Shown: positions 16,064-23,151 of the stretch, in pieces
Layout of the letters: every line of letters begins with the position of its first letter
Position numbering within the stretch: position 1 is the first letter of the stretch
From: an uncultured Clostridia bacterium
GTDB lineage: Bacteria > Bacillota > Clostridia > Christensenellales > Aristaeellaceae
DNA length: 50,049 bases
Reading direction: 5' to 3'
Assembly (NCBI GenBank): GCA_946413245.1
Contig: CAMKJS010000016.1
Location: forward strand, 1 to 50,049
The notes under the pieces: generated by a model
Seen by the model: only the letters and a program-made list of their open reading frames with translations
What the model was told of the DNA's origin: nothing
The model's database searches: none
Translations under genes and position numbers: made by a program

Positions 16064-16996
16064 TCAGGGATTGGATTCCCCGGATTCCGAAGACTCGGGT
16101 TTCGCGGATGCTTCCTCCTCTTCGTCGGAGGTTGCCAGCTGCGCCAGGGGCAGATCGCTCTCAAAGAAGGGACTGTCCCGGGAAAGCGTTTCCTCGTTTT
16201 CCGGAGGCTCGGGGACTTCCGGGGTTTCTTCCTCTTCTTCGCTCTCGGCGGAAATATTCAGATAACCTTCATCATCCAGCTCCAGCACGATGGTTTCCGC
16301 CAGCTCAGGCATGGCGAGGACTTCGGTGGCCCTGTTTCCGGCTGTACGGGAATACTCCACAGCCACGTCCGCCCGGTGGAAATAATGCATGGGGATCAGA
16401 AGCCGCGGGCGGACGGAAAGGATAAAGGCGTTGCAGCCGGCTTCAAACATGGCTCCCTGGCGGGGATCCAGCGGAAAAAACGCCACGTCCACTTCTTCCC
16501 TGCACAGGGGACGAAGCGCCTGCCGGAATTCCGCGTCCGCTTCTTCGATTTCCTGCATGGTGGATTCTTCCCGCCAGTGCCAGAAATTTAAATCCCCCGC
16601 GTGGAAAAACCGGCAGCCGCGGAAGGCAACCAGGAAGCTGACGCCCAGATCGGTGGAATCGAATACGGAAAGGCTCAGATCCTCCCGCAGATACAGCCGG
16701 TCCCCGGGGGATACGCGCCGGCCGCGGGTACCCACGGGCATATCGTAGGCCACGATATAGGTCACGTCGGTCCAGTCGCGCCAGGTAAAGACGATGGGAT
16801 CCATATGGTCCACGTGTTCATGGCTGATAAAAACCACCACATGCGCGAAACGCTTCAGTTTTTCCTCGGTCAGCTCCAGCGCGCCGGTCAGTTCCCCTTC
16901 CTCTCCGCGCCAGTAATCAAACACCAGCAGGGTATCTCCGTTTGCCACGGAAAACCCGCTGTGATAATAATGTGTTATCAGAAATTTCTGGTTCAA
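16064..16996 (-). CDS. Metallo-beta-lactamase-fold hydrolase with acidic C-terminal tail
   Basis: A 310-residue protein. The metal-binding motif HEHVDH lies in VVFISHEHVDHMD, a later ligand in FHAGDLNFW, and a third His in PMHYFHRAD. Together these define the MBL fold of the UlaG/Lactamase_B_2 type. After about residue 245 the protein becomes a Glu/Pro/Ser-rich tail (ESEEEEETPEVPEPP and onward), which is not part of the fold. I chose the TTG at 16996 because a perfect GGAGGTG lies 8 nt upstream. A GTG at 17017 would add seven residues without a ribosome site. Substrate is unknown. A 158-nt leader precedes it. Confidence 0.78.
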   Translation of the reverse strand: MNQKFLITHYYHSGFSVANGDTLLVFDYWRGEEGELTGALELTEEKLKRFAHVVVFISHEHVDHMDPIVFTWRDWTDVTYIVAYDMPVGTRGRRVSPGDRLYLREDLSLSVFDSTDLGVSFLVAFRGCRFFHAGDLNFWHWREESTMQEIEEADAEFRQALRPLCREEVDVAFFPLDPRQGAMFEAGCNAFILSVRPRLLIPMHYFHRADVAVEYSRTAGNRATEVLAMPELAETIVLELDDEGYLNISAESEEEEETPEVPEPPENEETLSRDSPFFESDLPLAQLATSDEEEEASAKPESSESGESNP

Positions 16997-17160
16997 GACG
17001 TACACCTCCGCTGCCACGGTGGAAAGCGAGCTCTAAAGAAAGCGGCTTTCCGCACCGGAAACCGGGACTGAAATCGGGAAAATCTATCGTGAAGCTGTCC
17101 GGAAGGGCAGCGGGCATCCGTCATCGCAATCGGCAGGGAGGCGTCCGGAATCGATAAGGC

Positions 17161-17189
17161 ATTATACCATGAATTCCCACAAAAGTCAA
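17161..17189 (-). promoter_or_regulatory. Promoter of the MBL-fold gene
   Basis: Minus strand TTGACT, 17 nt, TATAAT. Start expected near 17154, giving a leader of about 158 nt to the TTG start. Confidence 0.75.
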
Positions 17190-17346
17190 ACTTTTGAAAC
17201 AAATTGACACAAATCAAACCATAAAGGAAGAAAAAATAGAAAAAAACAGGAAACAAATACCACATTAATGCCCATATCCGATTCAAAGGAGCACCGGATC
17301 GGAAGCCGGTCTGAAACAGGACCTTAACGAAAATGACAAAAGAAGA

Positions 17347-17375
17347 CAAAAAAACCAGGCTGCCATGCGGCAGCC
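17347..17375 (-). terminator. Terminator of the isomerase gene
   Basis: Minus strand GGCTGCC/GGCAGCC 7-bp stem with tetraloop GCAT, then TGG and seven T. It lies 27 nt beyond the stop codon at 17402. Confidence 0.85.
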
Positions 17376-17401
17376 CGGCGGGATCAATGAAACAGAACGG
17401 A

Positions 17402-18886
17402 TCAGGCCCAGGGATTCTCCGTGGGATACGGCAGGGACTTGGGCTGATTCCAGGCGATATCCTGCACGCCCAGGTACTTGAACACCTCGAACAGCAGCTT
17501 CGCGCAATGGGCGAAGGCCACGGCGCCGTGATGCGGATAACGCTTCTGCACCAGCACGTGACGGTAGAACCGGCCCATTTCCTTGATGGCGAACACGCCG
17601 ATGCCGCCAAAGGACTGGGTGGCAACGGGAAGCACTTCGCCCTGGGCGATGTAGGCCCGCACGGTGCCTTCGCTGTCGCACTGCAGGCGGTAGAAGGTGA
17701 TGGGGCTGGCCGCGATATCGCCCTCCAGGGTGCCGCGGGTGAAGTCCGGCTCGCTTCCTTCCGGCTCCAGCAGGCGGTGCTGAATCAGCTGATACTTGAT
17801 GGCGCGGCTGTCGCACATCTTGCAGCTGGGCGTATTGCCGCAGTGGAAGCCCATGAAGGTGTCATGCAACTCGTAATCGAACTTGCCCTTGATATCCTTG
17901 TCGTAGATGTATTCCGGCACGGAGTTGTTGATATCCAGCAGCGTGACGGCATCGCCGGTCAGGCAGGCGCCGATGTATTCGCTCAGAGCGCCGTAGATAT
18001 CCACTTCGCAGGAAACCGGAATGCCGCGGCTGGCCAGGCGGCTGTTGACGTAGCAGGGCTCAAATCCGAACTGGCTGGGGAACGCGGGCCAGCACTTGTC
18101 GGCGAAGGCCACGTACTTCCGGGCGCCCTTGTGGGCTTCCGCCCAGTCCAGCAGGGTCAGCTCGAACTGCGCCATGCGCTCGCTCATATCGGGATAGTAC
18201 TTCCCTTCGCCCATTTCTTTCGCCATGTCGGCGCAGACTTCGGGAATCCGGGGATCTCCGGCATGCTCCTTGTAGCTGACCAGCAGATCCAGTTCGCTGT
18301 TCTCCTCGATTTCGATGCCCAGCTCATACAGGCCCTTGATGGGAGCGTTGCAGGCGAAGAAGTCCTGAGGACGGGGCCCGAAGGTGATGATCTTCAGGTT
18401 CTTCAGGCCGACGATCACGCGGGCGATCGGGATGAACTCGGCGATCTTGTCCGCCAGCTCTTCCGCGTTGCCGACGGGATATTCCGGAATATAGCCCTTC
18501 AGATGGCGCATGCCAAGGTTGTAGGAGCAGTTCAGCATGCCGCAGTATGCGTCGCCGCGGCCGTTGATCATGTCTCCGTCGCCCTCGGCGGCGGCGATGA
18601 ACATTACGGGGCCGTCAAAGTATTTGGCGACCAGGGTTTCAGGCGTTTCAGGACCGAAGTTTCCGAGGAAAACGCAGGCGGCGTTGCACTCGTTGGCCTT
18701 CAGCTCTTCCACGGCCTTCAGCATGTCCTTCTCATTTTCCACCGTGGTCTTGATCTCGACAAAATTCAGTTCCTTCTGGCCGCATTTGGCGGCGATGGCG
18801 GCGCGGCGCTTCTCGCTCAGCGCGATGGGGAAACAGTCACGGGACACTGCCACAAGGCCCAGTTTGATGACGGGGATATTTTCCAT
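17402..18886 (-). CDS. L-fucose/L-arabinose isomerase family protein
   Basis: A 494-residue cytoplasmic protein. The N-terminus (IPVIKLGLVAVSRDCFPIALSEKR) and blocks such as GPRPQDFFACNAPIKGLYELGIEIEE and EVDIYGALSEYIG are those of proteins annotated as L-fucose/L-arabinose isomerases. These are Mn-dependent aldose-ketose isomerases with a FucI-like fold. Length matches FucI/AraA (about 500). The true sugar is unknown, since many clostridial members are uncharacterised. ATG 18886 follows AAGGAGG at 10 nt. It is a single gene with its own promoter and terminator, divergent from gap, which hints at regulated carbohydrate use. Confidence 0.8.
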   Translation of the reverse strand: MENIPVIKLGLVAVSRDCFPIALSEKRRAAIAAKCGQKELNFVEIKTTVENEKDMLKAVEELKANECNAACVFLGNFGPETPETLVAKYFDGPVMFIAAAEGDGDMINGRGDAYCGMLNCSYNLGMRHLKGYIPEYPVGNAEELADKIAEFIPIARVIVGLKNLKIITFGPRPQDFFACNAPIKGLYELGIEIEENSELDLLVSYKEHAGDPRIPEVCADMAKEMGEGKYYPDMSERMAQFELTLLDWAEAHKGARKYVAFADKCWPAFPSQFGFEPCYVNSRLASRGIPVSCEVDIYGALSEYIGACLTGDAVTLLDINNSVPEYIYDKDIKGKFDYELHDTFMGFHCGNTPSCKMCDSRAIKYQLIQHRLLEPEGSEPDFTRGTLEGDIAASPITFYRLQCDSEGTVRAYIAQGEVLPVATQSFGGIGVFAIKEMGRFYRHVLVQKRYPHHGAVAFAHCAKLLFEVFKYLGVQDIAWNQPKSLPYPTENPWA

Positions 18887-18948
18887 ACAGCGAAAACCTC
18901 CTTGCATATTTTTAGATCGTGCTATTTGTACGCACATCCGCTCCTCTA

Positions 18949-18977
18949 AGAATACCATGCGGCGGCGCAGAAGTCAA
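18949..18977 (-). promoter_or_regulatory. Promoter of the isomerase gene
   Basis: Minus strand TTGACT, 17 nt, TATTCT, leaving a leader of about 55 nt. Confidence 0.7.
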
Positions 18978-19020
18978 TGAAATTCCCTTTGCAAAAAAAG
19001 GAAAAGAACGAAAAAAACAG

Positions 19021-19049
19021 TTGCAAAATCCGCCAAAAACAGGTATGAT
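19021..19049 (+). promoter_or_regulatory. Promoter of gap
   Basis: TTGCAA, 17 nt, TATGAT, followed by a leader of about 45 nt with GAAGGAGG before the start. Confidence 0.72.
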
Positions 19050-19100
19050 TGCAGTTGGGACTGTTTTCCCCAGTGATTAGATTGAAGGAGGTACCTTTTC

Positions 19101-20132
19101 ATGGCAGTTAAAGTCGCAATCAATGGTTTCGGTCGGATCGGCCGTCTTGCTTTCCGTCAGATGTTCGGCGCCGAGGGATACGAAGTCGTCGCCATCAATG
19201 ACCTGACCAGCCCCGCCATGCTGGCGCATCTGCTGAAGTATGATACCGCGCAGAAGGGCTACTGCGGCGTCATCGGCGAGAACAAGCACACTGTCGAAGC
19301 CACCGAGAATTCCATCATCGTGGACGGCAAGGAAATCATCATCTACGCGATCAAGGACGCGAAGGAATGCCCCTGGGGTCAGCTGGGCGTGGACGTCGTG
19401 CTGGAGTGCACCGGCTTCTACACCTCCAAGGACAAGGCCATGGCCCATATCGAAGCGGGCGCCAAGAAGGTCGTTATTTCCGCTCCGGCCGGCAATGACC
19501 TGCCCACCATCGTGTACAACGTGAACCACAACATCCTGAAGCCCGAAGATCAGGTCATTTCCGCTGCCAGCTGCACCACCAACTGCCTGGCGCCCATGAC
19601 CAAGGCTCTGAACGACGCCTATCCGATCGTCAGCGGCATCATGACCACCGTGCATGCCTACACCGGCGACCAGATGATTCTGGACGGCCCGCAGCGCAAG
19701 GGTGACGTGCAGCGTGCCCGTGCCGGCGCCGCCAACATCGTTCCCAACAGCACCGGTGCTGCCAAGGCCATCGGCCTGGTTATCCCCGAGCTGAACGGCA
19801 AGCTGATCGGCTCCGCCCAGCGCGTCCCGGTTCCCACCGGCTCCACCACCATCCTGGTGGCCGTCGTGAAGGGCAAGGATGTGACCAAGGAATCCATCAA
19901 CGCCGCCATGAAGGCCCAGACCTCCGAGTCCTTCGGCTACACCACCGAGAAACTCGTTTCCTCCGATATTATCGGCATGACCTACGGCTCCCTGTTCGAT
20001 GCCAACCAGACCATGGTCAACAAGATCGACGACGACACCTATCAGGTGCAGGTCGTGTCCTGGTATGACAACGAGAACAGCTACACCAGCCAGATGGTTC
20101 GCACCATCAAGTACTTCGCCGAGCTGAAGTAA
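19101..20132 (+). CDS. gap: Type I glyceraldehyde-3-phosphate dehydrogenase
   Basis: A 343-residue glycolytic enzyme that converts glyceraldehyde-3-phosphate, NAD and phosphate to 1,3-bisphosphoglycerate. NAD-binding [12 protein letters not shown] is at 9-20, the catalytic Cys158 in [10 protein letters not shown], and the partner His185 in [10 protein letters not shown]. The [17 protein letters not shown] phosphate-site block and the C-terminal [14 protein letters not shown] are present. Codon use is strongly biased (CTG, AAG, ATC, GGC), as expected for a highly expressed gene. The ribosome site is GGAGG. It is monocistronic, between a promoter and a strong terminator. It is not in a pgk/tpi operon here. 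Confidence 0.96.
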   Translation: MAVKVAINGFGRIGRLAFRQMFGAEGYEVVAINDLTSPAMLAHLLKYDTAQKGYCGVIGENKHTVEATENSIIVDGKEIIIYAIKDAKECPWGQLGVDVVLECTGFYTSKDKAMAHIEAGAKKVVISAPAGNDLPTIVYNVNHNILKPEDQVISAASCTTNCLAPMTKALNDAYPIVSGIMTTVHAYTGDQMILDGPQRKGDVQRARAGAANIVPNSTGAAKAIGLVIPELNGKLIGSAQRVPVPTGSTTILVAVVKGKDVTKESINAAMKAQTSESFGYTTEKLVSSDIIGMTYGSLFDANQTMVNKIDDDTYQVQVVSWYDNENSYTSQMVRTIKYFAELK

Positions 20133-20252
20133 TTGATTGGCAAAGGGCTTCGGGCTTTCAGGAACACTGAAGGAACGGGCTCGGCTGAGAAAAAAGTCAA
20201 AACACCGGTGGAACCGAACCAGAAGTTCAGGATTTGACTGGTACAGACGATT

Positions 20253-20293
20253 CCCCCGCTTTCTCATCAGAGATGCAGAAAGCGGGGGTTTTT
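20253..20293 (+). terminator. Terminator of gap
   Basis: A 12-bp perfect stem (CCCCCGCTTTCT with AGAAAGCGGGGG), 12-nt loop, then five T. It lies 120 nt after the gap stop. The intervening stretch shows no gene. Confidence 0.9.
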
Positions 20294-20324
20294 ATATGAA
20301 GATTCGGGAAACTGCCGCAGAATT

Positions 20325-20361
20325 CCGTCAGCTCCCGGGATTCTGAACCGGGAACTGACGG
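20325..20361 (-). terminator. Hairpin after the LRR gene
   Basis: CCGTCAG (20325-20331) pairs with CTGACGG (20355-20361), and TCCCGG pairs with CCGGGA inside, with one mismatch between. It lies 16 nt past the LRR stop on the minus strand. There is no T-run, so it is either a weak terminator or a 3'-end stabiliser. Confidence 0.5.
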
Positions 20362-20377
20362 AAAGAGACCGCAGAGT

Positions 20378-22684
20378 TTATTTGAAGATTGCCGTCTTTG
20401 GGGCGCCGCAGGCCCTGAACAAGCTGGCGTAGGCTTTTACCTTGCCCTTCGGGCAGGAGAAGACAGCTTTCTTATGGATTCCGGAGAAGGATTTCTCGCC
20501 TGTGTTTTTGCCGGTGAGCTTCGTCGTCCTGACAGTGATGGCTTGCAGGACCTTGCAACCGTAGAATGCACTTTTTCCAATGGAAGTGACCTTGCTGCCC
20601 AGGAAGAAGTTTTTGAGAGCTGTACAGCCGCTGAACGCGGCGTTTCCGATTTTTTGCAGTTTGCTCAGGTTCGGGAAGGAGTCCAGCTTTTTGCAGCCGG
20701 CGAACGCCCTGTCCCCGATTGTCGTGACAGCCGCGCCGCCCTTCACGGTTTTCAGCGCGGTGCAGGAGGCGAAAGCCTGCTTACCGATGCCCTTCACATT
20801 TTTTCCGAGGGTAACGGTCTTCAGCTTCGTCAGGCCTTTGCAGGCTTTGTCTGCGACGGCGGTGACCTTATAGGTCTTTCCGTTTGCCTGGACCGTGTCG
20901 GCAATCTCCAGCATGCTCTGGGTTGCTTTTGCGGGTTTCAGCAGAGCGGCGTTCGAGCCGGAAAGACTGTATACGCCGTTTTTCGCGTTGAGCCTGGTTG
21001 GGTTCTTCCCGGATTCACTGATGTAATCCCCGGTCAGCCTGTCGTCGGCGTCGATTCTGATCTGCTCCGCGAAGTGGTCGTATCCGTTTTCGGCGTCCTT
21101 TTCGCGCTTCGTGGTGTTCATGATTTCGCAGAGATCCGGGCACCCGGTTACATCCAGGGCGGTAAAAGCGTTCTGCCAGCACCAGAGTACTCTCAGTTTG
21201 CGGCACTTGCCGAGGTTCAGCTGTGTCAGCGGGCATTTATAGCAGTACATCTCCCGCAAATGCGTATTTTTGCTGAGGTCGATCGAGGTGATCGGGTTTG
21301 AGGCAATGCCCAGCGACTCCAGCTTTGTATTTTTCCTGATATCCAGAACGGAAATATGGTTCTGTGAGCAGTCCAGCGATTCCAGCTTCGTATTCTTTGT
21401 TACATTCAGCTTTTTCAGCTTATTGTTGAAGCAGTGCAGCGCGGTCAGCGCAGTCAGCTTAGTGGTATTCAGCGTTTCGATTGCGCAGTTTTCGCAGTAC
21501 AACCGCGTCAGCGAAGTGTTTTTGCTGAGATCCAGGGAAGTCAGGCCCTGGTTTCCGGAGCAGAGGAGGAACTCCAGCGCCGTAAAGTGCTCCACGCCTT
21601 TCATGGAAACGATTCCCAGTTTGCTGCAGCTGATTTTCTTCACAGCTGCGATTTCGGCGTCGCTCAGAAAATTGTCGTTGTCCTGGTCAAAGTTTTTTAC
21701 CACTGTGCGGAAAGCATCGTCCGGGAAATTGATTGCTGTAATTGCCACACCGTCCAGGCCCGGCGTGCTGGTATAATCCCCGATAATGGTCAGACCGGGA
21801 TCGAAGCAGAAGCATTGTCCGAACTGCTCATAGGAATAAATGGCCTCCCGCGGGTATTCATTCATGTATCCGCAGAGAACGGGGCATCCCCGCACGTCCA
21901 GCCGGGAAAGGGAATTATGATTGGCGTACAGCGTGTTCAGCTGCGGATGCTGCCCCAGGGTTAAATCGGTCAGGCTGTTATGATCGCAGCCAAGCAGCTC
22001 GAGTGAAACACAGCTGCTCACATCCAGTGCGGTCAGCAGGTTATCGTTGCAGGTAAGACTGGTCAGCGCGGAGCAGCCGGTCACATTCAGCCGGGTCAGT
22101 TTGTTTTGATAGCAATCCAGAAGAGTAAGATCCTTTTTTCCGGACAGATCCAGCGACTTCAGCTGATTATAGGTACATGAAAAATCTCTTAACGAGGCAC
22201 AGCGGCTGAGATCCAGCGACGTCAGGCTGTTTTCCTGGCAGATCAGAATTTCCAGAACCGTGTTTTTCCCCAGATTCAGTTTCGTCAGCTGATTCTGGTG
22301 GCAGGACAGCTGTACCAGGGCAAGGTTGTGGCTGAGATCCAGCGACGACAGCTGATTTTCTGAGCAAACCAGCTTAATCAGTTTGGCATTGCGGCTGAGA
22401 TCCAGGGAGGTGAGCTCGTTTCCTGAGCAGTTCAGATTCTCCAGCTCGGTGAACACTTCGATCCCTGTCAGATCCCGGATATGCAGCTCTTTGGGGGAAA
22501 AGGCCTTTACATTGCTGATTTCCCCTGTGTCAAGAACGTTGTCCCCGTTTGTGTCGAAGGCTTTCACGGCTTCCCGGAAATTCTCATCCGGAAAATGAGC
22601 CTCATCGATGGCCGTGTTCGCCAGCGCAGCGGCGCACAGCAGGGAAAGCACCATACAGAACAATACGGCAAACCATTTCTTCAT
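20378..22684 (-). CDS. Secreted leucine-rich-repeat protein with EF-hand-like loops and BspA-type C-terminus
   Basis: 768 residues from ATG 22684. An AGGAG precedes it by 12 nt, and the first residues MKKWFAVLFC begin a signal peptide ending near LAN. The body is a tandem duplication. Each half opens with a FPDxxFRxxVKxFD module carrying an EF-hand-like loop (Asp44, Asn46, Asp48, Asp52, Glu55 in the first; Asp333, Asp335, Asp337, Glu344 in the second). Each is followed by short LRRs of the form LTSLDLSxNxxLxxLxC. From about residue 610 the repeats change to BspA/LRR_5 type (TTIGDRAFAGCKKLDSF, VTSIGKSAFYGC). No wall anchor is seen. Such proteins usually mediate adhesion. Ca-binding is inferred from the loop residues only. 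Confidence 0.82.
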   Translation of the reverse strand: MKKWFAVLFCMVLSLLCAAALANTAIDEAHFPDENFREAVKAFDTNGDNVLDTGEISNVKAFSPKELHIRDLTGIEVFTELENLNCSGNELTSLDLSRNAKLIKLVCSENQLSSLDLSHNLALVQLSCHQNQLTKLNLGKNTVLEILICQENSLTSLDLSRCASLRDFSCTYNQLKSLDLSGKKDLTLLDCYQNKLTRLNVTGCSALTSLTCNDNLLTALDVSSCVSLELLGCDHNSLTDLTLGQHPQLNTLYANHNSLSRLDVRGCPVLCGYMNEYPREAIYSYEQFGQCFCFDPGLTIIGDYTSTPGLDGVAITAINFPDDAFRTVVKNFDQDNDNFLSDAEIAAVKKISCSKLGIVSMKGVEHFTALEFLLCSGNQGLTSLDLSKNTSLTRLYCENCAIETLNTTKLTALTALHCFNNKLKKLNVTKNTKLESLDCSQNHISVLDIRKNTKLESLGIASNPITSIDLSKNTHLREMYCYKCPLTQLNLGKCRKLRVLWCWQNAFTALDVTGCPDLCEIMNTTKREKDAENGYDHFAEQIRIDADDRLTGDYISESGKNPTRLNAKNGVYSLSGSNAALLKPAKATQSMLEIADTVQANGKTYKVTAVADKACKGLTKLKTVTLGKNVKGIGKQAFASCTALKTVKGGAAVTTIGDRAFAGCKKLDSFPNLSKLQKIGNAAFSGCTALKNFFLGSKVTSIGKSAFYGCKVLQAITVRTTKLTGKNTGEKSFSGIHKKAVFSCPKGKVKAYASLFRACGAPKTAIFK

Positions 22685-22808
22685 GTTTTGAAGCATCTCC
22701 TTTTCCGATTTACCCTGATCTGAATTTCCGGGTTCCTTATTCGCTTTTTCAGCATCTCTGTTCCTGCCGGCAGGAAAAAGGCAGCCCGTTTCCTTCCGTC
22801 CGGAATTC

Positions 22809-22837
22809 ATTGTATCCCGGAAAACGGGATTTTGCAA
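22809..22837 (-). promoter_or_regulatory. Promoter of the LRR gene
   Basis: Minus strand TTGCAA, 17 nt, TACAAT. The spacer contains a CCCG-TTTT-CCGGG inverted repeat. The leader is about 118 nt. Confidence 0.68.
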
Positions 22838-22868
22838 GGAAATTACAGGGTTTTTGGCCGAAACACTC

Positions 22869-22897
22869 TTGACAGCGGCGGAAACCGCGGGTATGAT
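22869..22897 (+). promoter_or_regulatory. Promoter of the ABC exporter leader
   Basis: TTGACA, 17 nt, TATGAT: near-consensus sigma-A promoter, with the start expected around 22904. Confidence 0.85.
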
Positions 22898-22958
22898 ACG
22901 GGTGGTTTCAGCTCCGGGGCCGCGGGAGGCCGTCCGCGGAGCGGATACAGAACGGTTC

Positions 22959-22980
22959 GGAAGCCGGCGGGAGGGCTTCC
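22959..22980 (+). promoter_or_regulatory. Leader hairpin upstream of the small ORF
   Basis: GGAAGCC (22959-22965) pairs with GGCTTCC (22974-22980) around an 8-nt loop. It ends just before the small ORF's AAGGAGG and could influence ribosome access. Confidence 0.6.
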
Positions 22981-23000
22981 GGGAGAAGGAGGACAGAGAG

Positions 23001-23033
23001 ATGCTGCTGAAAGGATTTGTGCTTCAGATTTAG
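23001..23033 (+). CDS. 10-residue leader peptide of the exporter attenuator
   Basis: ATG at 23001, product MLLKGFVLQI, stop TAG. A perfect AAGGAGG (22986-22992) lies 8 nt upstream, the best ribosome site in the region, even though the product is tiny. It sits between a consensus promoter and an intrinsic terminator that precedes a multidrug-type ABC exporter. This is the arrangement of ribosome-mediated attenuators such as B. subtilis bmrB-bmrCD. The peptide probably has no function of its own; its translation or stalling would be the signal. It is the first translated element of the transcript. The mechanism is inferred. Confidence 0.7.
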   Translation: MLLKGFVLQI

Positions 23034-23056
23034 GGGACCGACAGCGTGATTTCTGT

Positions 23057-23087
23057 CCGCTTTCGGGAACGGAAGCGGTATTTTTTT
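23057..23087 (+). terminator. Leader terminator in front of the ABC exporter
   Basis: CCGCTTTC (23057-23064) pairs with GGAAGCGG (23071-23078) around loop GGGAAC, then TA and seven T. It begins 23 nt after the small ORF's stop and 95 nt before the exporter start. A competing GACAG/CTGTC pairing (23040-23044 with 23053-23057) overlaps its base and might act as an alternative fold. Confidence 0.82.
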
Positions 23088-23151
23088 ACCCTTCTGACAG
23101 AGGTGTGAATTGGGACGGAAGGATCCGGCTTTTCCGGGTCAGGGAGTATAT

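Larger units (their letters stand above)
16997..17401. other. 405-nt gap between the MBL-fold and isomerase genes
   Basis: It holds the MBL-gene leader and promoter (17161-17189), a purine-rich stretch at 17200-17350 with no gene, and the isomerase terminator (17347-17375). Small open frames here have neither ribosome sites nor recognisable similarity. Confidence 0.6.
22685..23151. other. 467-nt divergent regulatory region between the LRR gene and the ABC exporter
   Basis: It holds two divergent promoters about 31 bp apart (22809-22837 minus, 22869-22897 plus), the LRR leader, and the roughly 250-nt exporter leader with its small ORF and terminator. Nothing else is recognisable. Confidence 0.8.

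Noticed and set aside
20137-20346. Small plus-strand ORF after gap
   Set aside because: It runs through the gap terminator, lacks a ribosome site and has no recognisable features.
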